Shown: positions 36,184 to 46,477, numbered from the stretch's first letter. The stretch is DNA of 64,000 nucleotides from Streptomyces albireticuli (GCF_021228125.1 NZ_JAJQQS010000017.1:62001-126000); one strand, 5' to 3'. Notes: a model not told the origin generated them from the sequence alone. Made by a program: numbers and translations.

Positions 36184-37878
36184 TCAGGTGCACTTCTGGG
36201 AGGCGGGGGGCGTGGTGGTGGTGAGGAGGTAGCCGTTGACCGCGTTGTCGATGCAGGCGCTGCCCCGGGTGTAGGCGGTGTGGCCGTCGCCGTCGTAGGT
36301 CAGGAGGCGGCCCGAGGAGAGCTGGGAGGCCAGGGCGCGGGCCCAGGGGTAGGGCGTGGCCGGGTCGCGGGTGGTGCCGACGACGAGGATGGGGTCGGCG
36401 CCGTGAGCGGGAATGAGGTGGGGGCGCCCGGTGGCCGGTACGGTCCAGTATCCGCAGGTCAGGGCCGCCCAGGCGAGGCTCGCACCGAAGACCGGGGACG
36501 CCTTCTCGAAGGCCGGGAGGGCGTCGCGGACCTCGCCCGGACTGCGGAAGGCCGGGGGCAGGTCCAGGCAGTTCACGGCGGCGTTGGCGTACATGAGATT
36601 GGCGTAGGCGCCGTTGCCCTCGCGCTCGAAATAGGCGTCCGAGAGCCTCAGCAGCGGGGCTCCGTCGCCGTGCGCCGCCGCCCGGATCGCCGAGCGCAGC
36701 AGGCCCCAGGCCGCCTCGTCGTACATGGCGGAGATCACACCCGTGGTGGCGAGGCTCTCGGTGAGCTTGCGCGGCTTGGCCGCCGGCAGCGGGTGGGCGT
36801 CGATCTGCTTGAAGAGGGCGGCGAGGCGGTCGCCCGCGGCCCGCGCCGTGGTGGTGCCCAGCGGGCAGTCCTTGTGCCTGGCGCAGTCCTCCGCGAAGGC
36901 CGTGAAGGCCGTCTGGAAGCCCGCGGTCTGATCGCGGTTGACCCGCTCCGAATCCAGCGACGGGTCGAGCGCGCCGTCGAGGACGAGACGGCCGACGCGC
37001 GCCGGGAAGAGCCCGGCGTACGTGGCGCCGAGGAACGTGCCGTACGAGGCGCCGACGTACGTCAGCTTCTCGTCGCCCAGGACCGCGCGCAGGACGTCCA
37101 TGTCCCGCGCGGCCTCGACCGTCGACACATGGCCGAGCAGCTTGCCCGAGCGGGCCTCGCAGCCCTCCGCGAACTTGATGTAGGCGTCGACCAGTTCGCC
37201 GGTCTCCCCGGCGTCGTCCGGCGTCTGGTCGACCTGGGTGTAGGCGTCCATCTCCGCGTCGGACAGGCAGACGATCGGCTCGCTGCCGGCCACACCGCGC
37301 GGGTCCATCCCGACCATGTCGTACCGAGCGCGGACCGGGGCGGGATAGCCGAGGGCCGCGTACCGCTGGAGGTAGCCGACCGCCGAGCCGCCCGGGCCGC
37401 CCGGGTTGACCAGCAGCGAGCCGAGGCGCTTGCCGGGCCCCGTCGCCTTCTTGCGGGACACCGCGAGCTTGACGTCATCCGCCGCCCGCGGGCTGTCGTA
37501 GTCCAGCGGGGCGATCAGCGTCGCACACTCGAAACCGCTCGTACCGCACGGCCGCCAGGTCAGTTTCTGCGCGTAGTACGGGCGGAGGCCCGACGGCACC
37601 TCGGCCGGCAGCGGGGCCAGGGGACGGCCGGGCGCGGAGGCGGAGGGCCCGGTGGCGTACGTGGTGGCCGACCCGGCGTACGAGGCCCCGGCCCCCACGT
37701 ACGGCGCACCGCGCCCCGCCTGCGCCGCGTCGCTCCACGCCACCCCCTCGCCCCGGCCCTTCGACGGCACCGCCGCCGACGCCCTCGGCGACGAACCTCC
37801 CATGGCGGCGCCGGAGAGCAGCAGCGCCGCGGTCGCGGCGACGGCGCCGGAGGTGCGGAGCAGACGGCTGGTGTCCAT
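36184..37878 (-). CDS. Secreted tripeptidyl aminopeptidase-type alpha/beta hydrolase (peptidase S33)
   Basis: Exported serine peptidase of 564 residues, of the SlpD/SlpE and tripeptidyl-aminopeptidase group. A signal peptide covers about residues 1-36 (hydrophobic AVAATAALLLSGAAMGG). Catalytic triad: Ser in YVGASYGTFLGATY, Asp in VVGTTRDPATPYPW, His in YDGDGHTAYTRG; the last two lie in the TAP C-terminal domain with paired cysteines. The oxyanion region is NPGGPGGSAV. It releases N-terminal tripeptides in family members. Downstream is the tRNA-Thr gene on the same strand. Confidence 0.92.
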   Translation of the reverse strand: MDTSRLLRTSGAVAATAALLLSGAAMGGSSPRASAAVPSKGRGEGVAWSDAAQAGRGAPYVGAGASYAGSATTYATGPSASAPGRPLAPLPAEVPSGLRPYYAQKLTWRPCGTSGFECATLIAPLDYDSPRAADDVKLAVSRKKATGPGKRLGSLLVNPGGPGGSAVGYLQRYAALGYPAPVRARYDMVGMDPRGVAGSEPIVCLSDAEMDAYTQVDQTPDDAGETGELVDAYIKFAEGCEARSGKLLGHVSTVEAARDMDVLRAVLGDEKLTYVGASYGTFLGATYAGLFPARVGRLVLDGALDPSLDSERVNRDQTAGFQTAFTAFAEDCARHKDCPLGTTTARAAGDRLAALFKQIDAHPLPAAKPRKLTESLATTGVISAMYDEAAWGLLRSAIRAAAHGDGAPLLRLSDAYFEREGNGAYANLMYANAAVNCLDLPPAFRSPGEVRDALPAFEKASPVFGASLAWAALTCGYWTVPATGRPHLIPAHGADPILVVGTTRDPATPYPWARALASQLSSGRLLTYDGDGHTAYTRGSACIDNAVNGYLLTTTTPPASQKCT

Positions 37879-38125
37879 CGGCTGGTCCCTCTACGTGGAG
37901 TGGACGGGCAGAAATGTGCGAGTGCGCGGAGAACAGGGCGAAACACCGAGGCACACACCGAGACCGACCCCATGACCACTTTCGTCACACGGAGTTACGG
38001 AGAATCGGGTTGCCTGGACGGAGCGTATCCGCAGGGGTACGTCCCATGGCCAGCCGGAGAGCCGCATTGGGCTCGTTCGAGTGAGAAGGCGTAACCGTAG
38101 GCGACTTGGCGCGTACGGCCTCCCG

Positions 38126-39343
38126 TCACCCGGCCCGGAGCGCCACCGTCATCGCCTCGACCGCGAGCAGCGGCGCCACGTTCCGGTCGAGGGCGCGGCG
38201 GCACTCGATGATCGCCTCGATGCGGCGCAGGGTCTGCTCGGGTCTCGATCCCGAGGCGACGCGCCGGAGGGCGTCCCCGACGTCCACGTTGGCGATCGCG
38301 ACCGGCGAGCCGAGCTGCATCGCGAGGACGTCGCGGTAGAAGCCCGTCAGGTCGACGAGCGCGAGGTCGAGGCTGTCGCGCTGGGTGCGGGTGCCGCGGC
38401 GCTTCTGGCGGTCCTGGAGGTCCTTCATGACGCCCGCGGTGCCGCGCGGCAGGCGCCCGCCCGTACCGGCGGCCGCGCCCAGCGCCGCGCGCAGCTCCTC
38501 GGTCTCCTTGGTGTCGACCTCCTCCGCGACCTGCTTGGCGTCCTCGGCCGCCGCGTCGATGAGCTCCTGGGCGCCCTTCAGGCAGCCGCCGATGTCGTCG
38601 ACCCGCAGCGGCAGCTTGAGGACGGCCGCGCGGCGGGCACGGGCGCGCTCGTCGGTGGCGAGGCGGCGGGCCCGGCCGATGTGGCCCTGGGTGGCGCGAG
38701 CCGACTGTGCGGCGAGCTCCGGCTCGATGCCGTCGCGGCGCGTGAGCAGATCCGCGACGGCCTCGACGGGCGGCGTCCGCAGCGTGAGGTGCCGGCAGCG
38801 GGAGCGGATCGTGGGCAGGACGTCCTCCAGCGAGGGCGCGCACAGCAGCCACACGGTGCGCGGCGCGGGCTCCTCCACGGCCTTGAGGAGGACGTTCCCC
38901 GCGCCTTCGGTCAGACGGTCCGCGTCCTCCAGGACGATCACCTGCCAGCGGCCGCCCGCCGGGGACAGCTGGGAGCGGCGGACCAGGTCGCGGGTCTCCT
39001 TCACACCGATCGACAGCTGGTCCGTGCGGACGATCTCGACATCGGCGTGCGTGCCCACGAGCGAGGTGTGGCAGCCGTCGCAGAAGCCGCAGCCGGGCAT
39101 GCCGCCATGGGCGCGGTCGGGGCTGACGCACTGGAGCGCGGCGGCGAACGCGCGGGCCGCCGTCGCCCGGCCGGAGCCGGGGGGGCCCGTGAACAGCCAC
39201 GCGTGCGTCATCGAACCGCCGGCGGCGGGCACGCCGCCCTCCGGGGACGCGGCACCGGTCACCAGCGCGTCCGCGTCCCGCGCGGCAGCGGAGAGCTGCT
39301 CCGTCACCCGGTCCTGGCCGACCAGGTCGTCCCACACCGCCAT
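38126..39343 (-). CDS. holB: DNA polymerase III delta-prime subunit
   Basis: Clamp-loader subunit of 405 residues. The AAA+ N-terminus is WLFTGPPGSGRATAARAFAA, where the Walker A lysine is replaced by arginine, as expected for a delta-prime that does not hydrolyse ATP. A four-cysteine zinc module is present (CVSPD plus CGFCDGC). VLEDADRLTEGAGNVLLKAVEEP matches the Walker B/SRC region, and IRSRC the arginine-finger motif. It lies 203 bp after tmk on the same strand; holB next to tmk is common in bacteria. Confidence 0.93.
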   Translation of the reverse strand: MAVWDDLVGQDRVTEQLSAAARDADALVTGAASPEGGVPAAGGSMTHAWLFTGPPGSGRATAARAFAAALQCVSPDRAHGGMPGCGFCDGCHTSLVGTHADVEIVRTDQLSIGVKETRDLVRRSQLSPAGGRWQVIVLEDADRLTEGAGNVLLKAVEEPAPRTVWLLCAPSLEDVLPTIRSRCRHLTLRTPPVEAVADLLTRRDGIEPELAAQSARATQGHIGRARRLATDERARARRAAVLKLPLRVDDIGGCLKGAQELIDAAAEDAKQVAEEVDTKETEELRAALGAAAGTGGRLPRGTAGVMKDLQDRQKRRGTRTQRDSLDLALVDLTGFYRDVLAMQLGSPVAIANVDVGDALRRVASGSRPEQTLRRIEAIIECRRALDRNVAPLLAVEAMTVALRAG

Positions 39344-39441
39344 GGCTGTCCTCCGCCCTGTTCGTCCTGCGGTTACCCATTGTCGGCCACGGCACTGACA
39401 CCGCGGACCGTGAACGGGATATCGAGGGGGAGAAACGGCGA

Positions 39442-39474
39442 CGCGGTACGGGCCCGCCTCGGGCCCGTACCGCG
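39442..39474 (-). terminator. Terminator after tmk
   Basis: Fifteen-base perfect stem: CGCGGTACGGGCCCG at 39442-39456 with CGGGCCCGTACCGCG at 39460-39474, loop CCT. Between it and the tmk stop are near-tandem copies of GTGCGACCGTCCGCCC (39,480-39,545), a low-complexity tract. Confidence 0.8.
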
Positions 39475-39546
39475 CTCGTTCGACCGCCCGCCCGTCCGCC
39501 CGTCCGTCCGCTCGTGCGACCGTCCGCCCGTGCGACCGTCCGCCCG

Positions 39547-42500
39547 TCAGCCGTCGCGGCGCTTGCCCCGGCGGCCGGGGTGGTCCTCGTCGTCGTGACG
39601 GTCGCGGTCGTGACGGTCTCGGGGGCCGAGGAGCTCGTCCGCGAGGGTCGGGGCGTCGTCGGACGAGGCGCCCTCCACCCAGCCGGGGCGGCGGCGCGGC
39701 CGCGCGCCGGGGGCCGCCCCGCCCTCGTTCAGCTGCGGCAGCTCACGCGTGACCTCACTGTCGGACGCCCCCGAAGAGCCCGCCGGGCCGGAGCCCTCCG
39801 AGCCCTCGGCCGCGGGGTCCTCCGGCCGGAAGAGCCACGTGGGCACCCGGTCCGTCGGGTCCTCCGGACGGTCGACGTGACCGGGACCGGTGGTCCTTAC
39901 GGGCGGAAGCACCGCCGTCTCGTCCGCGGCCCCGGCCGGGGCCGCGGTGTCGCCCTCGGGGCGTACCGGCGGAAGCACCGCGGTCTCCTCCGCGTCACCC
40001 GACGCGGCGGGCGCCGCCGGCGCCGGGCGGGCGGGCGGCTGCGGCAGTACGGCCGTCTCCTCGGAGTCCGAGGCGCCCCGCGCGGCCGTAAGGTCCGAGG
40101 CCCCGCCGGAAGCACCGGAAGCACGCGAAGCGCCCGAGGCACCGGACGCGCCCCCGCCGGACTTCTCCGGCTCCGTCCCCCACGTCACCCGCTGCTGCGG
40201 CGTCGTGTCGCGCACCGGCGGCAGCACCGCCGTCTCCTCCTCCGCGGCCGGACGGGCGGCGGCGGTACGCGGGTCGACGCGCGGCCGCTCGACGGTCGGC
40301 GTCAGGTCCGCCGTGCGCGGGTCGGTCCGCCCGACGACGGGTCGGCGGACCGTCCGCGTCGCCTCGGAGTCGTCGCCCGCGGCCTGCGCGGCGGAAGCTC
40401 TGCCCTTACCGGCGGAGGCCGCACCGACAGAGGCCGCACCGGCAGAGGCTCCACCAGCAGAGGCTCCACCAGCAGAGGCTCCAGCAGCAGAAGATCCGTC
40501 GCCGACGGAACCCTTACCGGCAGAGGCTTCGTCCGCGGCGGCGAAAGCTTCGTCCTTACGGAGCGAGGGCCGCTCGACGGTCGGCGCCTCACCGGCGAGG
40601 GAAGCGTCCTTACGGAGCGAAGGCCGCTCGACAGTCGGCGCCTCGTCGGCGGTGGAAGCCGCGGCCGCCTCGGCCGCCGCGACCCGCGCCTGCTCCGCCC
40701 GCAGCAGTGCCTCCTCCGCCTTGCGCTGCTTCTCCAGCCGGCGCTCCGCGGCCTCCGCGCGCAGCCGGGCCTCCTCCTCGGCCCGCTTGCGCAGCCGCTC
40801 CTGCTCGGCGGCCCGGGCGCGCTCCTCGGCCTCGCGGCGCCTGCGCTCCTCCTCCGCCAGGCGGCGGGCCTCCTCGGCGCGCTGCCGGGCCTCCTCCGCG
40901 AGGCGCTCCTCCTCGCGCTTGCGGGCCTCCTCCAGCTCGCGCCGGCGGCGTTCCTCCTCCTCGGCGCGCAGCTTGGCGAGCTGGGCCTGGCGCTCGCGCT
41001 CCAGCCGCTCCTCCTCCGCCTTGCGCGCGGCCTCCTCCTCGGCCTTGCGGCGGGCCTCCTCCTCCGCGGCCTTACGGGCCTGCTCGCGGCGCTCGATCTC
41101 GGCGGCGGAGAGCGGGAGGAGCTGGTCGAGTCGGTGGCGTACGACCGTGGAGACGGCCTCCGGCTCCTGGCCGGCGTCCACGACGAGGTAGCGGGAGGGG
41201 TCCGCCGCGGCCAGGGTCAGGAAACCGGTCCGCACCCGCTGGTGGAACTCGGCCGGCTCGGACTCGAGCCGGTCGGGCGCCTCGGTGAAACGTTCTCGCG
41301 CGGTCTCGGGCGAGACGTCGAGCAGCACCGTCAGGTGCGGGACGAGACCGTCCGTGGCCCAGCGCGAGATCCGGGCGATCTCCGTCGGCGAGAGGTCGCG
41401 GCCGGCGCCCTGGTAGGCGACGGACGAGTCGATGTAGCGGTCGGTGATGACGACGGCGCCGCGCTCCAGGGCGGGCCGCACCACGGACTCGACGTGGTGG
41501 GCGCGGTCGGCCGCGTACAGCAGCGCCTCGGCCCGGTCGGACAGGCCGGCGGAGCCGACGTCGAGGAGGATGGCGCGCAACCGCTTGCCGATGGCCGTCG
41601 CGCCGGGCTCGCGGGTGACCACGACCTCGTGGCCCTTGGCGCGGATCCAGTCGGCGACGGCCTGGACCTGGGTGGACTTGCCGGCGCCGTCGCCGCCCTC
41701 GAAGGCGATGAAGAAGCCGCTGCCGGAGGGGGCCTGGGCGGGGTCACCGCCGCGCAGCACGTCCATCAGGTCGCGGCGGAACGGTACGCCGTGACGGTCG
41801 TCGGTCTTGCCGAGGACGATCGCGGCGACGGGCAGCAGCAGCGCGCCGACGAGCATCAGCGTGAAGGCCGCCCCGCCGTGCGCGAAGACGAAGCTGCCGC
41901 TCTCCACCCGGTGCGGCCCGATGGCCGCGGCGAGCAGGGGCGCCGCCACGGCGCCCAGCGCGGCGCTGACACGGACGACGGCGTGCAGGTGGTCGGTCGT
42001 CCGCGCGCGGCGGCTCTCCTCGGTCTCCTGGTCGAGCAGGGAGTGCCCGGTGTTGGCGACGATGCCCGCGCAGACGCCGGCGGCGAGGACGAGCAGCAGG
42101 ACCGTGGTCGGGTCCGGCACCAGGCCGGCGGCCAGCAGCGCGAGGCCGGCCAGGGCGAGCGCCAGGGCGAGCAGACGGCGGCGGGAGAAGCCCGGCAGCA
42201 CCTTCCGCGCCGTACGGATGCCGATGACCGGGCCACCGGAGAGGGCGAGCACCAGCAGCCCGAAGGCCACCGGGCCGCCTCCGAGGTCGACGGCCTGGAG
42301 CGCGGCGACGCCGACGGACGCGGCGACCGCTCCGGCGACGGCCGCGCAGGACAGGACGAGCACCGGGATCGCGCCCGTACGGCCCGCGTCAGGGGTTCCC
42401 TGGAGGCCCTTGGGGCGGCGCAGGCCCTCCAGGGGCGAGCGGACGCGCGGGGACTGCGTACCCGGGAAGGTGAGGAAGTAGATGACCGCGGCCGAGGTCG

Positions 42501-43239
42501 CGAACAGCCCGGCGGCGAGGTACGCGCCCAGGGCCGCCTGGTGCGCGTGGAACCAGTCGATCCCGGAGCCGAGCACATTGCTGACGAGCGTGATGGCGAC
42601 GAGCGCGGCGGCGGCCACGGGCAGCGCCACGAAGTTCGTCCGCAGCGAGAGGCGGCGCAGCGCGTCGTAGTGGTCCGGGAGGGGGCGTACGGCCGCGCCC
42701 TCGGCGGGCGGGGCGGGCAGCAGCGTGGGCGCCGCGCCCTCCTTGGCGACGGTCCACATGCGCTCGGCGACGCCCACGACGAAGGCCGACACGAGCAGCA
42801 GGGCGAGCGCCTTGCCCTCGGTCCAGTCGATCCACAGGGGGGCTACGGCCAGCAGGGCGAGCCGTACGCCGTCCGCGCCGATCATCGTCCAGCGCCGGTC
42901 GAGGGGCCCGGCCGGCGCGATGAGCGAGGAGACCGGGCCGAGCAGGGCGGCGCCGAAGAGCAGGGTCGCGAGCAGGCGCGCGCCGAGGACCGCGGCCACC
43001 GCCGTCGCGGCACCGCGGTATCCGCCTCCGAAGGCCCCCGTCACGACCGACGCCTGGAGCGCCAGCAGGAGGAGGACGAGGAGGGCGAGGGAATCCCCGA
43101 TGCCGCCGACGAACTGGGCGCTCCACAGCCGCCGGAGCGGAGGGATGCGCAACAGGGCCCGTACGGCGCGCTCGCGGGAATCCGCGGCTAGGGCGCCGGA
43201 TGTGGTGGTTTCCACCGATGGCTGCTCGGCTCGCGTCAT
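39547..43239 (-). CDS. tmk: Thymidylate kinase fused to an N-terminal MFS-like membrane domain and C-terminal coiled coil
   Basis: Makes dTDP from dTMP. The 1,230-residue protein has three parts. Residues 1-490 resemble a major-facilitator permease with 10-12 spans (LWSAQFVGGIGDSLALLVLL at the start). Residues 505-705 are the kinase: P-loop FEGGDGAGKST (about 511-521), DRYIDSSVAYQGAGR, and ERFTEAPDRLE. Residues 710-870 are an Arg/Glu/Ala coiled coil, and 870-1230 are Ala/Gly/Ser/Pro-rich repeats with recurring TVERPSLRKD and ETAVLPP. Ordinary Tmk is about 210 residues. The fusion is, from memory, usual in Streptomyces. Confidence 0.92.
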   Translation of the reverse strand: MTRAEQPSVETTTSGALAADSRERAVRALLRIPPLRRLWSAQFVGGIGDSLALLVLLLLALQASVVTGAFGGGYRGAATAVAAVLGARLLATLLFGAALLGPVSSLIAPAGPLDRRWTMIGADGVRLALLAVAPLWIDWTEGKALALLLVSAFVVGVAERMWTVAKEGAAPTLLPAPPAEGAAVRPLPDHYDALRRLSLRTNFVALPVAAAALVAITLVSNVLGSGIDWFHAHQAALGAYLAAGLFATSAAVIYFLTFPGTQSPRVRSPLEGLRRPKGLQGTPDAGRTGAIPVLVLSCAAVAGAVAASVGVAALQAVDLGGGPVAFGLLVLALSGGPVIGIRTARKVLPGFSRRRLLALALALAGLALLAAGLVPDPTTVLLLVLAAGVCAGIVANTGHSLLDQETEESRRARTTDHLHAVVRVSAALGAVAAPLLAAAIGPHRVESGSFVFAHGGAAFTLMLVGALLLPVAAIVLGKTDDRHGVPFRRDLMDVLRGGDPAQAPSGSGFFIAFEGGDGAGKSTQVQAVADWIRAKGHEVVVTREPGATAIGKRLRAILLDVGSAGLSDRAEALLYAADRAHHVESVVRPALERGAVVITDRYIDSSVAYQGAGRDLSPTEIARISRWATDGLVPHLTVLLDVSPETARERFTEAPDRLESEPAEFHQRVRTGFLTLAAADPSRYLVVDAGQEPEAVSTVVRHRLDQLLPLSAAEIERREQARKAAEEEARRKAEEEAARKAEEERLERERQAQLAKLRAEEEERRRRELEEARKREEERLAEEARQRAEEARRLAEEERRRREAEERARAAEQERLRKRAEEEARLRAEAAERRLEKQRKAEEALLRAEQARVAAAEAAAASTADEAPTVERPSLRKDASLAGEAPTVERPSLRKDEAFAAADEASAGKGSVGDGSSAAGASAGGASAGGASAGAASVGAASAGKGRASAAQAAGDDSEATRTVRRPVVGRTDPRTADLTPTVERPRVDPRTAAARPAAEEETAVLPPVRDTTPQQRVTWGTEPEKSGGGASGASGASRASGASGGASDLTAARGASDSEETAVLPQPPARPAPAAPAASGDAEETAVLPPVRPEGDTAAPAGAADETAVLPPVRTTGPGHVDRPEDPTDRVPTWLFRPEDPAAEGSEGSGPAGSSGASDSEVTRELPQLNEGGAAPGARPRRRPGWVEGASSDDAPTLADELLGPRDRHDRDRHDDEDHPGRRGKRRDG

Positions 43240-43600
43240 CCTGCCAGCCTATCCGGAGTGTCCGGACCTCAACCGCCACGCCGAACATCTGATCGACCTA
43301 CGGAGTGGTCGTCCCACCGCCGAAAGCGCTGCTCACGCGGCTTCTCCGGCACCGGCGACGCGGAGCCGGGGCGGGGCGGGTCGAGCTGGGTCGGGTCGGC
43401 CGCACGGGAACGGCGCGGCAACGGCGCGGCAACGACAGAGGGCGGTGAACCGGATTCCGGTTCACCGCCCTCGCTCGCGTCGCCGCCCACTCGCGTCGCC
43501 CACGAATGCCCACAGACACCCGCGGACGCCCGCGACACCGAAACCGACGCCGAAGACCCCCGGCCACGGTCCCCTCGGGTCCCGGGCCGCCCCCGGCGCG
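43240..43600. other. Intergenic region between topA and tmk
   Basis: 361 bp with no supportable gene. It holds a strong topA terminator (43438-43472) and a run of CGCGG/ACGGCGCGGC direct repeats just beside it (43,410-43,432). The tmk-proximal 100 bp is moderately AT-richer (CGAACATCTGATCGACCTACGG) and probably contains the tmk promoter. Confidence 0.5.
43438..43472 (-). terminator. Terminator after topA
   Basis: Seventeen-base perfect inverted repeat GAGGGCGGTGAACCGGA / TCCGGTTCACCGCCCTC around a single central T, 129 bp downstream of the topA stop. Confidence 0.8.
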
Positions 43601-46477
43601 CTACTCGGCCGGGGCCGCGGCGGCGGAGGCGGTGGCGGTCTTCTTCGCCGCCGTCTTCTTGGCCGTCGTCTTCTTCGCGGTGGTCGTCTTCTTGGCCGTC
43701 GTGGTCTTCTTGGCGGCCGTCTTCTTCGCCGCCGTCTTGGTGGCGGTCTTCTTGGCCGTGGCCTTCTTCGCCGTCGCCTTCTTCGCGGGAGCCTTCTTGG
43801 CCGTCTTCTTGGCCGGCCCCTTGGCGCGCTTCTCGGCGAGCAGCTCGTAGCCGCGCTCCGGCGTGATCGTCTCGACGTCGTCGTCACGGCGCAGCGTGGC
43901 GTTGGTCTCGCCGTCGGTCACGTACGGGCCGAAGCGGCCGTCCTTGACCACGACCGGGCGCTCGCTGACCGGGTCGGTGCCGAGCTCCTTCAGCGGCGGC
44001 TTGGCCGCGGCGCGGCCCCGCTGCTTCGGCTGGGCGTAGATCGCGAGGGCCTCGTCGAGGGTGATCGTGAAGAGCTGGTCCTCGGTCTCCAGGGAGCGCG
44101 AGTCCGTGCCCTTCTTCAGATACGGGCCGTAGCGGCCGTTCTGCGCGGTGATCTCCACGCCCTCGGCGTCCGCGCCGACGACGCGTGGCAGCGACATCAG
44201 CTTGAGGGCGTCGTCCAGGGTGACCGTGTCCAGGGACATGGTCTTGAAGAGCGAGGCGGTGCGCGGCTTCACGGCGTTCTTGCCGGTCTTCGGCGTGCCC
44301 TCGGGCAGCACCTCGGTGACGTACGGGCCGTAGCGGCCGTCGCGGGCGATGACCGGGTTGCCGCTGACCGGGTCCGTGCCCAGCTCGAAGTCGCCGCTCG
44401 GCTTGGCGAGCAGCTCCTCGGCGTACGCGACGGTCAGCTCGTCGGGCGCCAGATCCTCCGGGACGTCCGCGCGCTGGTGGCCCTCGGCGTCCTTCTCGCC
44501 GCGCTCGACGTACGGGCCGTAGCGGCCGACGCGCAGCACGATGCCGTCGCCCACCGGGAACGAGGACACCTCGCGGGCGTCGATCGCGCCGAGGTCGGTG
44601 ACGAGCTCCTTGAGGCCGCCGAGGTGGTCGCCGTCGCCGTTCCCGGCGTCGGCGGCGGAGCCCTCGGGGCCGTCCGCGGAACCGAAGTAGAAGCGGCGCA
44701 GCCACGGCACGGCCTGGGCCTCGCCACGGGCGATGCGGTCGAGGTCCTCCTCCATGGAGGCGGTGAAGTCGTAGTCGACCAGCCGGCCGAAGTGCTTCTC
44801 CAGGAGGTTCACGACCGCGAAGGACAGGAAGGACGGGACGAGCGCCGTGCCCTTCTTGAAGACGTAGCCGCGGTCGAGGATGGTGCCGATGATCGACGCG
44901 TACGTCGACGGGCGGCCGATCTCCCGCTCCTCCAGCTCCTTGACCAGCGAGGCCTCGGTGTAGCGGGCCGGCGGCTTGGTGGCGTGACCGTCGGCGGTGA
45001 TCTCCTCGGCGGTCAGCGGGTCGCCCTCGGTGACCTGCGGAAGGCGGCGCTCGCGGTCGTCGAGCTCGGCGTTCGGGTCGTCGGCGCCCTCCACGTAGGC
45101 CTTCATGAAGCCGTGGAAGGTGATCGTCTTGCCGGAGGCGCTGAACTCGGCGTCCCGGCCGTCGCTCGCCCGGCCGGCGATCTTGACGGTGACGGAGTTG
45201 CCGGTCGCGTCCTTCATCTGGGAGGCGACGGTCCGCTTCCAGATCAGCTCGTAGAGCCGGAACTGGTCCCCGGTCAGACCGGTCTCGGCGGGCGTGCGGA
45301 AACGATCACCCGAAGGGCGGATCGCCTCGTGCGCCTCCTGGGCGTTCTTGACCTTGCCGGCGTACGTGCGCGGCTTCTCGGGCAGATAGTCGGCGCCGTA
45401 GAGCTGGGTGACCTGCGCCCGGGCGGCCTGGACGGCCGTCTCGGACAGCGTGGTGGAGTCCGTACGCATATAGGTGATGAAGCCGTTCTCGTACAGCTTC
45501 TGGGCCACCTGCATGGTCGCCTTCGCACCGAAGCCCAGCTTGCGCGAGGCCTCCTGCTGGAGCGTGGTCGTCCGGAACGGCGCGTACGGCGAGCGGCGGT
45601 ACGGCTTGGACTCGACGGACCGCACCGCGAACGCCGAGTCGGCGAGGGCGGCGGCGAGCGCCCGGGCGTTCGCCTCGTCCAGGTGCAGCACGGCCGAGCC
45701 GTCCTTGAGCACACCGGTCGAGCCGAAGTCGCGGCCCTGCGCCACGCGACGGCCGTCGACGGCCGTCAGACGGGCGGCGAGGGTGCCGGGGTCACTGGCG
45801 TCGCCACCGCGGCCGGTGGCGAAGGTGCCGGTGAGGTCCCAGTACTCGGCGGAGCGGAAGGCGATGCGCTCGCGCTCCCGCTCGACGACGAGGCGCGTGG
45901 CGACGGACTGCACCCGGCCGGCCGACAGCCGGGGCATGACCTTCTTCCACAGCACCGGCGAGACCTCGTAGCCGTAGAGGCGGTCGAGGATGCGGCGGGT
46001 CTCCTGGGCGTCGACGAGCTTCTTGTTCAGCTCGCGCGGGTTGGCGACGGCCTCCCGGATCGCGTCCTTGGTGATCTCGTGGAAGACCATCCGGCGGACC
46101 GGGACCTTGGGCTTGAGGACTTCCTGGAGGTGCCACGCGATGGCCTCGCCCTCGCGGTCCTCATCGGTGGCGAGGAAGAGCTCGTCGGATTCGGCCAGCA
46201 GCTCCTTGAGCTTCTTGACCTGGTCCTTCTTGTCGTGATTGACGACATAGATGGGCTGGAAGTCGGCATCGACGTTCACGCCGAGGCGGGCCCACGGCTC
46301 GCCCTTGTACTTGGCCGGGACCTCGGCGGCCCCGTTCGGCAGGTCACGGATGTGCCCGACGCTCGCCTCGACGACGTATCCGGGGCCGAGGTAGCCCTTG
46401 ATCGTCTTCGCCTTGGCAGGCGACTCGACGATGACGAGTCGGCGGCCGCCCTGTGCGGTCTCGCTGGTCGGGGACAA
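43601..46477 (-). CDS. topA: DNA topoisomerase I with lysine-rich tail
   Basis: Type IA topoisomerase of 958 residues that relaxes negative supercoils. TOPRIM motifs: VIVESPAKAKTIKGYLGPGY from residue 15 and ATDEDREGEAIAWH; active Tyr336 in FITYMRTDST. The C-terminal half contains repeated RYGPYV-type modules (at least five, each with GTDPVSG or similar) instead of zinc fingers, and ends in about 65 residues of KKTAK/APAKK repeats, characteristic of streptomycete TopA. TTG start at 46477 gives the family N-terminus SPTSETAQGG. A TTGACA -35-like hexamer is at 46556-46561 on this strand. Confidence 0.95.
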   Translation of the reverse strand: MSPTSETAQGGRRLVIVESPAKAKTIKGYLGPGYVVEASVGHIRDLPNGAAEVPAKYKGEPWARLGVNVDADFQPIYVVNHDKKDQVKKLKELLAESDELFLATDEDREGEAIAWHLQEVLKPKVPVRRMVFHEITKDAIREAVANPRELNKKLVDAQETRRILDRLYGYEVSPVLWKKVMPRLSAGRVQSVATRLVVERERERIAFRSAEYWDLTGTFATGRGGDASDPGTLAARLTAVDGRRVAQGRDFGSTGVLKDGSAVLHLDEANARALAAALADSAFAVRSVESKPYRRSPYAPFRTTTLQQEASRKLGFGAKATMQVAQKLYENGFITYMRTDSTTLSETAVQAARAQVTQLYGADYLPEKPRTYAGKVKNAQEAHEAIRPSGDRFRTPAETGLTGDQFRLYELIWKRTVASQMKDATGNSVTVKIAGRASDGRDAEFSASGKTITFHGFMKAYVEGADDPNAELDDRERRLPQVTEGDPLTAEEITADGHATKPPARYTEASLVKELEEREIGRPSTYASIIGTILDRGYVFKKGTALVPSFLSFAVVNLLEKHFGRLVDYDFTASMEEDLDRIARGEAQAVPWLRRFYFGSADGPEGSAADAGNGDGDHLGGLKELVTDLGAIDAREVSSFPVGDGIVLRVGRYGPYVERGEKDAEGHQRADVPEDLAPDELTVAYAEELLAKPSGDFELGTDPVSGNPVIARDGRYGPYVTEVLPEGTPKTGKNAVKPRTASLFKTMSLDTVTLDDALKLMSLPRVVGADAEGVEITAQNGRYGPYLKKGTDSRSLETEDQLFTITLDEALAIYAQPKQRGRAAAKPPLKELGTDPVSERPVVVKDGRFGPYVTDGETNATLRRDDDVETITPERGYELLAEKRAKGPAKKTAKKAPAKKATAKKATAKKTATKTAAKKTAAKKTTTAKKTTTAKKTTAKKTAAKKTATASAAAAPAE

